DNA of 64,000 nucleotides from Sphingomonas hankyongi (GTDB taxonomy: Bacteria; Pseudomonadota; Alphaproteobacteria; Sphingomonadales; Sphingomonadaceae), in contig NZ_JAMGBE010000001.1 of the NCBI RefSeq assembly GCF_023516575.1, forward strand, positions 310,001-374,000. Reading direction: 5' to 3'. Within the stretch, counting starts at the first letter, position 1; every line of letters begins with the position of its first letter. The notes under the pieces were generated by a model. It made no database searches and was not told the origin of the DNA. It saw only the letters and a list, made by a program, of their open reading frames with translations. The translations under genes and the position numbers were made by a program. Of this stretch, positions 35,053 through 52,007 are shown piece after piece.

Positions 35053-36516
35053 GCTGTGCCGCTCGAGCTCGTCGCCAATCAGCCTGACTACGTGCAGCAC
35101 GTTGGTGGATCCTGCGGTCCCGAAAGGAATTCCTGCCATCAGCACGATCCGCTGGCCACCCTGCGCCAGGCTGTGGCGCAGCGCCATGCGCTTACCCTTC
35201 TCCACCATTTCCTCGAAGCTCGCGACATCTCGCGTGTGCACGGCGTGCACACCCCAAAGCAGTCCCATCCGGCGCGATGTATTGATCGACGCGCTCATTG
35301 CCAGCAGGGGCACCGGCGGCCTTTCGCGTGCGATGCGCCGGGCCGTCGAGCCTGAGCTCGTGTAGCAAACCATCGCGCTGGCCGAGACGGTACTGGCGAT
35401 CTGACGGGCGGACCCTGCGAGAGCATCAGCGGTGGTGGGCTCGAGCTGGGTTTGCGTAAAGTGCACTCGCGCCTGGTAGGTATGATCGCGCTCCACGCTT
35501 ACCGCGATCCTGTCCATCATCGCGACTGCCTCGACCGGATATTGGCCGGCCGCACTTTCCGCGGACAGCATCACCGCATCGGCCCCGTCGTAGATGGCCG
35601 TGGCAACGTCGCTGACCTCGGCGCGCGTAGGCGTCGGCGACGTGATCATGGATTCGAGCATCTGCGTCGCGACGACGACAGGCTTTCCGAACTGGCGCGC
35701 GCAGGCAACGATCCGGTTCTGGAGCGGCGGAACCTCCTCGGGTGGAAGCTCCACGCCAAGGTCGCCGCGCGCGACCATCACGCCGTCCGCAAGCGCGATT
35801 ATGTCGTTCAATCGGTCGATCGCCGCCGGTTTCTCGATCTTCGCCATCAGCGCCGCGCGCTCGCCGATGAGGGAGCGCGCCTCCGCCACGTCTTCCGGCC
35901 GCTGGACAAACGACAATGCGATCCAGTCGGCGCGCTGCTCCAGCGCGAACTCGAGGTCCGACCGGTCCTTCTTCGTAAGCGCCGGGATCGGCAGCAATAC
36001 ATTGGGAACGTTGACGCCCTTGTTGTCCGAAACGCGCCCTCCAACGACGACCTCCGCCTCGATGCGATTGTCGTCGGCCTTGAGGACCTTCAGCCTCACC
36101 TTGCCGTCGTCGACCAGGATATGGGCGCCCGGATTTACCGACTGGAACAGTTCGGGATGCGGGAGCTGCACGCGCTCGCTGCTGCCCGGTGCCGCGTCAC
36201 GGTCGAACAGGAAGCGCTGGCCGCGTTCGAGCGTTGCCTGTCCGCCTTCAAAGTGGCCGACGCGCAGCTTTGGCCCCTGCAGGTCGAAAACAATGGTCGT
36301 CGGTCGGTGAAACTCCTTCTCGAGGCCACGGATGGCCTCGACGAGACGCGCCTTCTGGCGCTTGTCGCCGTGACTCATGTTGATGCGAAATGCGTCAGCG
36401 CCGGCCGCCATCAATTTGCGGATCGTCTTGGCGTCGCTTGAAGCCGGTCCGAGCGTCGCCAGGATCTTCACTTTACGAGCGCGGGGCGGAAGCGTGTCAG
36501 TCGCGGAGGCAGTCAT
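35038..36516 (-). CDS. pyk: Pyruvate kinase
   Basis: The 492-residue enzyme makes pyruvate and ATP from phosphoenolpyruvate in glycolysis. It has VKILATLGPASSDAKTIRKL, the FRINMSHGD active-site segment, the MAKIEKPAAIDRL catalytic Lys region, and GVMVARGDLGVELPPEEVP. The C-terminal allosteric domain is present. It follows the alpha/beta hydrolase gene by 20 bp on the same strand, and a 14-bp perfect palindrome lies in that gap. It is probably in the tetR-hydrolase-pyk transcript, an unusual place for pyk. Confidence 0.96.
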   Translation of the reverse strand: MTASATDTLPPRARKVKILATLGPASSDAKTIRKLMAAGADAFRINMSHGDKRQKARLVEAIRGLEKEFHRPTTIVFDLQGPKLRVGHFEGGQATLERGQRFLFDRDAAPGSSERVQLPHPELFQSVNPGAHILVDDGKVRLKVLKADDNRIEAEVVVGGRVSDNKGVNVPNVLLPIPALTKKDRSDLEFALEQRADWIALSFVQRPEDVAEARSLIGERAALMAKIEKPAAIDRLNDIIALADGVMVARGDLGVELPPEEVPPLQNRIVACARQFGKPVVVATQMLESMITSPTPTRAEVSDVATAIYDGADAVMLSAESAAGQYPVEAVAMMDRIAVSVERDHTYQARVHFTQTQLEPTTADALAGSARQIASTVSASAMVCYTSSGSTARRIARERPPVPLLAMSASINTSRRMGLLWGVHAVHTRDVASFEEMVEKGKRMALRHSLAQGGQRIVLMAGIPFGTAGSTNVLHVVRLIGDELERHSSTRK

Positions 36517-36527
36517 GAGCGTCCGCC

Positions 36528-36541
36528 CTTAACCGGTTAAG
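36528..36541. promoter_or_regulatory. 14-bp perfect palindrome upstream of pyk
   Basis: CTTAACCGGTTAAG reads the same on both strands. It begins 11 nt upstream of the pyk ATG and includes the TAA stop of the alpha/beta hydrolase gene. It may be an operator or just a compact stop region; no cognate regulator can be assigned. Confidence 0.35.
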
Positions 36542-37436
36542 ATGACGGTTCAACCCGTGCGACCAGCGTTTCCAGGAAGCTGTCGATTGCCGCGACGGCT
36601 TCCGGTTCACTCAGTTCCGGCGCATGGCCTGTCGCGGGGATGACGGCGAACTGCATGGACGGCGCAAGCTCGCACATCTTTTGGGCAGCACGCGCCCCAA
36701 GCAACTCGCTGATCTCCCCTCTGATCACAAGAAGCGGTTTTTGCGCGAGTGCGAGGAAAAGCGGCCACGTGTCGATCTTGGGGACGGGGCCCGCAGTCTT
36801 GAACGGCTCCGCAATGGCCATGTCATAATCGAAGCGGATTTCGCCATCCTGCTCGCGGCAATTGCGTCTTGCCATGGCAAGCCAATCACTCTGTCCGTAG
36901 TTGGGAAAGGCCGGGCCATGCTTCTCGGCAACCGCCGCCGCGGCTTCTTGCCAGCTGCCAAACCGGGCATCGTTGCCAAGGTAGGTCATGATCCGGTCGA
37001 TCCCGACATCCTCGAGCTCCGGGCCCACATCGTTGAGAATCGCGGCGTGGATCCGATCCGGCACAGTGGCAGCGATCGCCATCGTGACCAGGCCGCCAAG
37101 CGAGGTGCCGACGAAGATCGCCTCATCAATCCCCAGGCTGTCCAGCAGTTCGATCACGTCGCCGGCATATGTCAGAGGATTGTACCGCGCGGGGATGGGA
37201 TCATGGTCGCTATCCCCCCGGCCGCGAAAGTCGACGACGATGACACGAAAGCGGGGGGAATAGCGCTCCGCGAATTGAGCGAAATCCCGAGCGTTGCGGG
37301 TCAGCCCGTGCAGGCAAAGCAGCGGTGGCAATTCCGAGCTGCCCGGATAGTCGCGATAATGCATGCGCAAGTCATCGCGAAGCTGCACGTAGCCATCGCG
37401 GTAGGCCTGCTCTCCGGCGGCTTCTCCGGAAGCCAT
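36537..37436 (-). CDS. Alpha/beta-fold hydrolase
   Basis: About 299 residues with the usual alpha/beta hydrolase elements: LLCLHGLTRNARDF (oxyanion loop), VVDFRGRGDSDHDP, the nucleophile elbow FVGTSLGGLV with Ser, and the catalytic His in IPATGHAPELSEPEA. No signal peptide is present. The ATG at 37436 overlaps the tetR stop by one base (TGATG), so the two are coupled. Esterase or lactonase activity is possible; the substrate is unknown, but co-regulation with a TonB-dependent receptor suggests an imported ester. Confidence 0.85.
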   Translation of the reverse strand: MASGEAAGEQAYRDGYVQLRDDLRMHYRDYPGSSELPPLLCLHGLTRNARDFAQFAERYSPRFRVIVVDFRGRGDSDHDPIPARYNPLTYAGDVIELLDSLGIDEAIFVGTSLGGLVTMAIAATVPDRIHAAILNDVGPELEDVGIDRIMTYLGNDARFGSWQEAAAAVAEKHGPAFPNYGQSDWLAMARRNCREQDGEIRFDYDMAIAEPFKTAGPVPKIDTWPLFLALAQKPLLVIRGEISELLGARAAQKMCELAPSMQFAVIPATGHAPELSEPEAVAAIDSFLETLVARVEPSS

Positions 37437-38074
37437 CACTTGCCTAGCCCCGCGCGCAATGCCCGGCTCGTCGCGGCTGCGACGGACGCGGGGTCGGCGC
37501 TGGCCCACACCGAATAGCGCAACCCCAGGAACACGTTCGCGCCCATCAAAGCCCAGGCGAGGACTTCCAGATCCTCATGTGAATAAGAAGATGCAATTTC
37601 ACCCCGCTCCCGCCCGGCGATGAGCCGCGCAGCGATGCGCTCGGCGGTGGTCTCATAATGCGCCCGAAAGCCCGCGGGATCCACGAATTCGGCTTCATCG
37701 ATGATCCGGTACACGTGGCGATATTCGCGTGCGAACCGCAAAAAGGATTCGAGCGCTAGACGTTCGCCGTCGAAAACGTCTCCGGCTTCCTCCAGCGCCG
37801 GCGCAACATGGTCGCGGACCTGCGCCGACATGTCCCGGACAAGCGCTTCGAACAGCGCCTCCTTGGAATCGAAGTATGTGTAGAAGGTCCCGAGAGCGAC
37901 GCCGGCCCGCTGGGTGATCCCGACGATCGAGCTGTCTGAAAAGCCGCGCTCCCCGATTTCGTCGCGGGCCGCATCGAGGATCTTCCTCAGCGTGCGCTCG
38001 CCCCGCGCCGTGCGGGGAGCCTTGCCGCTGCTGGCAACGCCGATCTGCCCGTCATTGCTCAAGCCAGCCCCCAT
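37436..38074 (-). CDS. TetR/AcrR-family transcriptional regulator
   Basis: The 212-residue protein has an N-terminal helix-turn-helix (RKILDAARDEIGERGFSDSS, then ITQRAGVALGTFYTYFDSKEALFEAL) and a ligand-binding C-terminal domain with FAREYRHVYRIIDEAEFVDP. TetR proteins are dimeric repressors released by small ligands. The gene is divergent from the TonB-dependent receptor and coupled to the hydrolase. A perfect 8-bp inverted repeat in the 120-bp divergent region is the likely operator, which would autoregulate this gene and control the receptor. Confidence 0.92.
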   Translation of the reverse strand: MGAGLSNDGQIGVASSGKAPRTARGERTLRKILDAARDEIGERGFSDSSIVGITQRAGVALGTFYTYFDSKEALFEALVRDMSAQVRDHVAPALEEAGDVFDGERLALESFLRFAREYRHVYRIIDEAEFVDPAGFRAHYETTAERIAARLIAGRERGEIASSYSHEDLEVLAWALMGANVFLGLRYSVWASADPASVAAATSRALRAGLGK

Positions 38075-38108
38075 GAACGCTCCCTACCGAGTCCCCGCGC
38101 AAAATCGC

Positions 38109-38130
38109 AAGTTGAAAGCCGGTTCAACTT
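38109..38130. promoter_or_regulatory. Predicted TetR operator between tetR and the TonB-dependent receptor
   Basis: Perfect inverted arms AAGTTGAA (38109-38116) and TTCAACTT (38123-38130) surround the 6-bp spacer AGCCGG. Location in the divergent promoter region and arm length fit a TetR-type operator. Binding is inferred. Confidence 0.6.
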
Positions 38131-38194
38131 TCATTATGCCTGCGATTATCGACGCGCGCAACGCACATGCGCCGTCCAAGGGGAGATACAAAAA

Positions 38195-40690
38195 ATGCGC
38201 GTTTCGATCGCACGCGCCGCGATGTTCGGCACGGTTGCCGCGGCGGCCCTTCTTGCAGCTCCAGTTCTGGCGCAGCCGACCCAGTCGAGCGATCCCGCGC
38301 CGGCTACCGATGCGCCGAGCGACGCCGCACCGGCTGCTGATGTGCAGACCGAGGATGAGGCCGCCGCCGCGAGCGACCAGCAGATCGTCGTGACTGCCCG
38401 CCGCCGCAATGAGTTGCTGCTCGACGTGCCGGTTGCTGTCACGGCTTATTCCGGAGAGCAGCTTGAGCGTCAGGGCGCGCTGGACATCACCGACATCGGC
38501 GACACCACTCCAAACGTCACGCTCGAAACCTCACGCGGCACGAACACGACGCTTACCGCCTTCATTCGCGGCGTCGGCCAGCAGGATCCCGTGGCGGGCT
38601 TCGAGCAGGGCGTCGGCATCTATCTCGACGACGTATACCTCAACCGCCCTCAGGCAGCTGTGCTCGACATTTATGACGTCGAGCGGATCGAGGTCCTGCG
38701 CGGCCCGCAAGGCACGCTTTACGGCCGCAACACAATCGGCGGCGCGGTGAAATACGTGACCCGGCGAATCCCGGGCGACGGCCCGCACGTCAATGCGCGC
38801 GTGAACGTGGGCACGTATGGCCAGCTCGACGTCGTCGGCTCCGCTTCGACGCCGCTGACCGACGGTTTCAGGATCGGCGGTTCGGTCGCGCGCCTGACGC
38901 GCAACGGGTTCGGCGAGAACCTCACGACCGGCGAAGAGAATTACAACAAGGACATTTGGGCGATCCGCGGCACATTTGAGGCCGTCCCAAACGATGACAT
39001 GTTCCTGCGCTTTTCCGGCGACTACAGCTGGGACGACAGCAACGCGCGCGGCGGCCATCGCCTGATTCCAAGCCTGGTGACCCATCAGCCTGTGCTCGAC
39101 GACGTGTTCGACACCCGGGGCGGCCTTGCCGACCCGAAGCAGAAGGTGACGGGCGGCGGCCTCGCGCTGCACGGTGAAATCGGAGTCGCCGAAGGGATCA
39201 AGATACGTTCGATCACCGCGTATCGAAAGGACACGAGCCATACGCCGATCGACTTCGACGCGTTGGAAGCCGTGGATGTCGACGTGCCGGCCATCTACAA
39301 GAACAAGCAGTTCAGCCAGGAGCTGCAGGCGGTCATCGAAAAGGGTCCGTTGGGCGGAGTCGTCGGCGCATATTACCTCAGCGCCAACGCCTTCACCGCC
39401 TTCGACGTCCGGCTGTACACGTCCGCCCCAACGGTCCTGCCCGGCCTCACCGGTCTCACCCAGGGGGACGTCGACACCAATACCTGGGCGGTGTTCGGCG
39501 ACTTCAGCTACGACATCAACGACATGTTCAGCGTGTCGCTGGGCGGGCGATATACGAACGACAAGCGTAAATCCCGCATCTTACGCCAGAATTACATCAA
39601 CGGCGGCTCACCCTTACTCGGCGGCTCAAACGGTTTCGGGGTCGGCGTGCCGTTCCTCGACCCCACTTCGGATTATCTCGGGCGGCGCACCGACAAGGCC
39701 TTCACGCCCCGCGCCTCGATCAGCTTCAAGCCGAACAGCGATCACAATTTCTACCTGAGCTATTCGCAGGGATTCAAAGGCGGCGGCTTCGATCCGCGCG
39801 GCCAAAGCACGGCATGCCGCGGAGCGACCGGCGGCACCTGCACCGAGGACGAGCTGTTCGAATTCATGGCGTTCGATCCTGAAAAGGTGAACAGCTATGA
39901 ACTCGGCTGGAAAGGAGCCGCGCTCGGCCGCCGCCTCAAATGGGCGCTCGCCCTGTTCCATGCCGACTACAAGGATGTTCAGGTACCCGGCTCGTTCGGG
40001 ACCGTGCTTCAGGGCGTTCCCACCTTCATCGGCGTGACCACCAATGCCGGCAAGGCGCGCTTCAACGGAGTCGAGCTGGAAACCACTGCGGACGTTGCCG
40101 AGAACCTTGCCGCCGCCGGGGACAGGCTGCGGCTGTCCGGCACGGTCGGCTACCTCGACGGCAAGTACAAAGAGTTCATCACGACGACGCTATTCGATCC
40201 GGTCACCGGCGCACCGTTGCCGAGGGCGATTGAGATCGACGCCGCCGACTTCTTCCACATCCAGAACACACCGAAATGGACGCTCAGCGGCACGGTTGAA
40301 TATGACGTACCCGTTGCCGGCGGACGCCTGAACGCCAACACCACCCTATCCTACCGCAGCGCCAGCCAGCAGTTCGAATGGAGCACGCCGCCGCTCGACC
40401 AGTCGGGCTTCGCACTGTGGGACGCCAACCTCGTCTGGCGCTCGCCGGGAAGCCGTTACACTGTTGGTCTTCATGGCAAGAACCTGACGAACAAGAAGTA
40501 CATCGTCTCCGGCTACAACTTCCTCAGCCAGAATTTGCTGACCGGTCAGTTCGTGGGCAATAATCAGGCACCGTTCAACGTACCGTTCGGCCAGCCGGGC
40601 TTCGACCCGACGCTCGGCACCGAAGGCGTGCTCACGGCCTTCTACGGAAATCCGCGCCAGGTCTGGCTATCGCTTGGCGTGAACTTCTGA
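38195..40690 (+). CDS. TonB-dependent outer-membrane receptor
   Basis: The 831-residue protein has a Sec signal (ending VLAQP near residue 27), an Ala/Pro/Asp-rich stretch, a TonB-box-like segment QQIVVTARRR near residue 64, the plug domain with VYLNRPQAAVLDIYDVERIEVLRGPQGTLYGRNTIGG split across its usual motifs, and a 22-strand-type barrel ending WLSLGVNF with terminal Phe. It should take up a scarce ligand across the outer membrane with TonB energy. The ligand is unknown. GGGGAGA lies upstream of the ATG. The predicted TetR operator lies 65 bp upstream. Confidence 0.94.
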   Translation: MRVSIARAAMFGTVAAAALLAAPVLAQPTQSSDPAPATDAPSDAAPAADVQTEDEAAAASDQQIVVTARRRNELLLDVPVAVTAYSGEQLERQGALDITDIGDTTPNVTLETSRGTNTTLTAFIRGVGQQDPVAGFEQGVGIYLDDVYLNRPQAAVLDIYDVERIEVLRGPQGTLYGRNTIGGAVKYVTRRIPGDGPHVNARVNVGTYGQLDVVGSASTPLTDGFRIGGSVARLTRNGFGENLTTGEENYNKDIWAIRGTFEAVPNDDMFLRFSGDYSWDDSNARGGHRLIPSLVTHQPVLDDVFDTRGGLADPKQKVTGGGLALHGEIGVAEGIKIRSITAYRKDTSHTPIDFDALEAVDVDVPAIYKNKQFSQELQAVIEKGPLGGVVGAYYLSANAFTAFDVRLYTSAPTVLPGLTGLTQGDVDTNTWAVFGDFSYDINDMFSVSLGGRYTNDKRKSRILRQNYINGGSPLLGGSNGFGVGVPFLDPTSDYLGRRTDKAFTPRASISFKPNSDHNFYLSYSQGFKGGGFDPRGQSTACRGATGGTCTEDELFEFMAFDPEKVNSYELGWKGAALGRRLKWALALFHADYKDVQVPGSFGTVLQGVPTFIGVTTNAGKARFNGVELETTADVAENLAAAGDRLRLSGTVGYLDGKYKEFITTTLFDPVTGAPLPRAIEIDAADFFHIQNTPKWTLSGTVEYDVPVAGGRLNANTTLSYRSASQQFEWSTPPLDQSGFALWDANLVWRSPGSRYTVGLHGKNLTNKKYIVSGYNFLSQNLLTGQFVGNNQAPFNVPFGQPGFDPTLGTEGVLTAFYGNPRQVWLSLGVNF

Positions 40691-40711
40691 CCGTTACGAC
40701 CAGCTCGATTG

Positions 40712-40748
40712 AATGAAAAGGGCGGCTTCACGGCCGCCCTTATTCATT
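40712..40748. terminator. Bidirectional terminator between the TonB-dependent receptor and the LysR gene
   Basis: A strong hairpin with arms AAGGGCGGC and GCCGCCCTT is extended by AATGAA/TTCATT with one bulge. A-rich and T-rich edges allow termination in both directions. It overlaps the TAA of the LysR gene. Confidence 0.8.
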
Positions 40749-41645
40749 GGAGTTTATTCGAAGATCCGGGTTTTGAGCGTCGAAAAGCCACGCGACAGCA
40801 TCCACGAAGGCCTCGATAACGGCGCGCTTGGGTGAGCTGCCGTTCCAGACGGCCCAATATCCATATTCCGCAAGTACGGAGCGCTCGAATATACGTACCA
40901 GCCGGCCGGAGGAGAGATCATTCCGCGCCAGTTGCGCTCGAGCAAGCGCTATACCATGGCCGGCGACCGCCGCTTCAAGGACCGTCGCCGAGTCATCGAT
41001 GTGAAGACTGGATGTTTCCGGCTCAGTCCCCGCGATGAACCAAAGGCGCCAGCTGCTTTCCGGATGGTGGATCAGGACGTGGTTTCGAAGCCCGGCCTCA
41101 TCTTTGGGAAACGCGCCTCGAAGATATTCGGGGCTCGCGACCGGAAAGAGTTCTTCCTGCGACAGGAGCCTGCTCTGAACTCCGCGCCAACCGCCAGGGC
41201 CGAAGCGGATTGCCACGTCCACGCCGTCGTCGAAGTTGGCCAGACCGTTCGACGTGCGAAAATCGAGCGAGGTATCGCCGCACGCGTCCCGCAGCGTCCG
41301 CAGCTCCGGCAGCAAGATTTTCTGCGCGATCGACGCAGTCGTGGACACAACGAGCCGATCGAGCGTGCGCCAGGGAGCGATGTCGAAGGCATCGGACAGC
41401 AGGCCCAGGCTAAGCCTGACGCGCGCCGCTAGCGTCTGACCCGCGGGCGTCAGGGCAACCGAGCGGCCTTCCCGAATGAACAATTGCTGGTCAAGACGAT
41501 CCTCCAGGGCTTTGATCGCATGACTGATCGCTCCGGGCGTAAGGTTGAGCTCTTCAGCTGCACGGGTGAAGCTTGCATGACGAGCGGCCGCCTCGAAGGC
41601 GGCTACCGAACGGAGCGAAGGCGGCCTGACGGGCAAGTTGCGCAC
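40740..41645 (-). CDS. LysR-family transcriptional regulator (GcvA-like)
   Basis: The 301-residue protein has the LysR helix-turn-helix: RSVAAFEAAARHASFTRAAE, then LNLTPGAISHAIKALEDRL, followed by a periplasmic-binding-protein-like effector domain. The start is GTG. Sequence style resembles the GcvA branch. It is convergent with the receptor gene and divergent, across 214 bp, from the sulfotransferase, which is its most likely visible target, though no LysR box could be defined with confidence. Confidence 0.92.
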   Translation of the reverse strand: MRNLPVRPPSLRSVAAFEAAARHASFTRAAEELNLTPGAISHAIKALEDRLDQQLFIREGRSVALTPAGQTLAARVRLSLGLLSDAFDIAPWRTLDRLVVSTTASIAQKILLPELRTLRDACGDTSLDFRTSNGLANFDDGVDVAIRFGPGGWRGVQSRLLSQEELFPVASPEYLRGAFPKDEAGLRNHVLIHHPESSWRLWFIAGTEPETSSLHIDDSATVLEAAVAGHGIALARAQLARNDLSSGRLVRIFERSVLAEYGYWAVWNGSSPKRAVIEAFVDAVAWLFDAQNPDLRINSNE

Positions 41646-41859
41646 AAGCTGCCATCTGAGTGAATTTTATTCAACGATCCGCAGATTCATCCGCGAGAAA
41701 ACCGGCAACTTGATTCCATAGCAGAAGCCCGTCATGCCGGCCCGACCGAGAAGGCTCCAGCCAACAGATGCGACTGAATCAGCCCCTTACGCAGCTGCCG
41801 AGCCGCTTCACGATCTCTCAGGCTCCGGCGCGAGACCGCGAAGAGCTCTGCGAAGCGGG

Positions 41860-42744
41860 ATGACCGAAATCCCTTATCGCGATCGCTTCGATCGCCCGAC
41901 GCTGATCCTGAGCAGTCCACGCTCGGGGTCGACCTTATTGTTCGAGACGCTTGCGCATGCGCGCGGGCTCTTCACCGTAGGCGACGAGAGCCACGGGCTG
42001 ATCGAACGCATTCCGGGACTCGGCCCGTTCACTCGCGGCTGGGATTCAAATCGGCTCACCGAGCACGACCTCAACCCCGAGGTCGCGGAGCGGCTTGCCC
42101 AATCGTTTTACGAGGCCCTCCGCGATCGAGCCGGCGCCCGCCCGGAGGGGCGAGTGCGGATGCTCGAGAAGACGCCCAAGAATGCGCTGCGGATTCCCTT
42201 TTTCCGGGCGCTGTGGCCAGACGCCAAATTCATCTATCTCTATCGCGACCCACGCCAAACTCTTGCGAGCATGATGAGGGGCTGGGAGTCAGGACGTTTT
42301 CGAACCTACCCGCGTTTGCCCGACTGGACCGGCCCTTCATGGTCGTTCCTGCTCGTCCCTGGCTGGGAGTCGCTTCGCAATCTGCCCGGGCCGGAAATCG
42401 TCGCGCGCCAATGGGCAATCACCACAACCATTCTGGTCCGGGACCTCGAAGAACTGCCTCCGGACCAAGTGCGCGTCCTCGATTACGATGAGTTCCTTGC
42501 TAGTCCCCAGCAGAGCGTTGAAAGGCTGGCAAGCTCGCTGGAGCTGGGCTGGGATCGAGAGCTTCCCGCAACCCTCCCGCCTTCCCGGATGACGTTGACC
42601 GCGCCCCGGCAAGACAAGTGGCGGTCGCTCGAAAGTGAAATCGAGGCTGTCCGGCCTCTGTTTGCTACAGCCGACGACTTAGCGCGCGACTTCATCGCGC
42701 GGGTGAAAAAGTCGAGCGGAGACGCTTGCGCCTCGCGCGAATAG
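41860..42744 (+). CDS. Sulfotransferase-family protein
   Basis: About 294 residues. The N-terminal PAPS-binding loop is LILSSPRSGSTLLFETLA and the 3'-phosphate segment is FIYLYRDPRQTLASMM, the classical pair of sulfotransferase motifs. The EKTPKNALRIPFF segment between them fits the Sulfotransfer_3 branch. The acceptor is unknown. The ATG at 41860 is preferred over the longer frame because the family similarity starts there. It lies directly upstream of rpoB, where rplL is usual, which is notable. Confidence 0.85.
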   Translation: MTEIPYRDRFDRPTLILSSPRSGSTLLFETLAHARGLFTVGDESHGLIERIPGLGPFTRGWDSNRLTEHDLNPEVAERLAQSFYEALRDRAGARPEGRVRMLEKTPKNALRIPFFRALWPDAKFIYLYRDPRQTLASMMRGWESGRFRTYPRLPDWTGPSWSFLLVPGWESLRNLPGPEIVARQWAITTTILVRDLEELPPDQVRVLDYDEFLASPQQSVERLASSLELGWDRELPATLPPSRMTLTAPRQDKWRSLESEIEAVRPLFATADDLARDFIARVKKSSGDACASRE

Positions 42745-42960
42745 GACTATATCGGGCAAATCCAACAAATAGACGGCTCCGCCGCACGGTGACGTGCGCC
42801 CCGGGGCTTTTCCCGTCCTCTCCGGGACAGGGCCCGAACGGCGCACGGGCCAAACGCATTGGAGAGGGTTGCGGGTACAGCGCTCCAGACAACGACCGGC
42901 TGAAGCCGGAAACCATTGCGGGGCGCTCGAAATGCGTCCCCGCGCAGCGCAGGGAAGCAA
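42745..42960 (+). promoter_or_regulatory. rpoBC leader region with hairpins
   Basis: This 216-bp gap carries no gene. It has a G+C-rich segment, a hairpin at 42896-42909 (CCGGC/GCCGG, loop TGAA), and a larger one at 42918-42943 (GCGGGGCGC pairing with GCG-CCCCGC, one bulged T) ending 17 nt before the rpoB ATG. The rpoBC promoter should be here. AGGGA lies 5 nt before the ATG. Confidence 0.5.
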
Positions 42961-47133
<4,173 letters not shown>

Positions 47134-47150
47134 CAGAACTTCCAATCAGG

Positions 47151-47172
47151 CCCCTCCCGTCCGCGGGAGGGG
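47151..47172 (+). promoter_or_regulatory. Perfect hairpin in the rpoB-rpoC intercistronic gap
   Basis: Arms CCCCTCCCG (47151-47159) and CGGGAGGGG (47164-47172) pair perfectly over 9 bp around loop TCCG. No U-tract follows, so it is not an intrinsic terminator. It ends just before the rpoC Shine-Dalgarno (AGGAG) and may be an RNA-processing or translation-control site. Confidence 0.6.
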
Positions 47173-47187
47173 TCAGGAGCCTAAAGA

Positions 47188-51459
<4,272 letters not shown>

Positions 51460-51486
51460 CTAAACCCTTCTAGCGAGGGCAAAATA

Positions 51487-51522
51487 AAGACCCCGTCGGA
51501 GCGATCCGGCGGGGTCTTTTTT
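51487..51522 (+). terminator. Intrinsic terminator of rpoBC
   Basis: Arms AAGACCCCGTCGG and CCGGCGGGGTCTT pair over 13 bp with one G-T wobble around loop AGCGAT, followed by a run of six T at 51517-51522. It stands 27 bp after the rpoC stop. Confidence 0.95.
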
Positions 51523-51546
51523 ACCGCTGTCGAGCGGTCAAACGCG

Positions 51547-51690
51547 TTACTTGCAGTGGCCTGTGTTCATCGTGTTCTCGGTACAGTTCGCAACCGAGTT
51601 CACATCAGCGGCGGCCCCGCGGACGGTGTTGCAAGCGGCGATTCCGAGAGCTCCGCCGATGAGAACAACCGTCATTATCTTCCGAACCAT
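51547..51690 (-). CDS. Entericidin-like small lipoprotein, copy 1
   Basis: A 47-residue ORF, too short to be obvious: start MVRKIMTVVLIGGALGIAAC with the lipobox ending in Cys20, then NTVRGAAADVNSVANC and a tail with a further Cys before the final Lys. The CNT-x-RG start of the mature part is the entericidin A/B signature, a family of stress-related membrane-associated lipoproteins. The strong GGAGG at 51701-51705 (minus sense, 7-11 nt upstream) supports the ATG. A second copy lies 74 bp upstream. Two extra cysteines are unusual for entericidins and could form a disulfide. Confidence 0.82.
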   Translation of the reverse strand: MVRKIMTVVLIGGALGIAACNTVRGAAADVNSVANCTENTMNTGHCK

Positions 51691-51764
51691 TGATCGCTCC
51701 TCCATTAAGCATCCGGAACAATCATGGCGTTACGAACAGCAGTTTGTCTACTGGCTGAACGACT

Positions 51765-51905
51765 TCAGCACTTGCCGCCGTTGATCGTGTTCTCGGTGCA
51801 ATTCGCGACCGAATTGACGTCCGCCGCAGCCCCGTGAACGGTGTTGCAGGCCGCAATCGCCAAGGTGGCGCAGATCAAGGCAACGCTGGCAACTTTCTGA
51901 AGCAT
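51765..51905 (-). CDS. Entericidin-like small lipoprotein, copy 2
   Basis: A 46-residue product from the ATG at 51905, with GGAGG just upstream. It starts MLQKVASVALICATLAIAAC (lipobox Cys20) and continues NTVHGAAADVNSVANCTEN, almost identical in its mature part to copy 1, ending GGKC. It has the same extra Cys pair. It lies between thyA and copy 1, both on the same strand. The near identity of the mature peptides and the different signal segments point to tandem duplication with constraint on the mature part. Confidence 0.82.
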   Translation of the reverse strand: MLQKVASVALICATLAIAACNTVHGAAADVNSVANCTENTINGGKC

Positions 51906-51953
51906 GTGAGCCTCCTCTTTCTTATCAACGGCAGGTCTAACGCGGCGAACGGC

Positions 51954-51979
51954 ATTGCGCTCCATTCCGGAAGCGCAAT
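51954..51979. terminator. Hairpin downstream of thyA, possible weak terminator
   Basis: Arms ATTGCGCT (51954-51961) and AGCGCAAT (51972-51979) pair perfectly over 8 bp with a 10-nt loop. It follows the thyA stop on the minus strand, but no T-run follows it, so termination is uncertain. Confidence 0.4.
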
Positions 51980-52007
51980 CGTCTTGTCGGTTATCGGCGA
52001 ATTGCCG

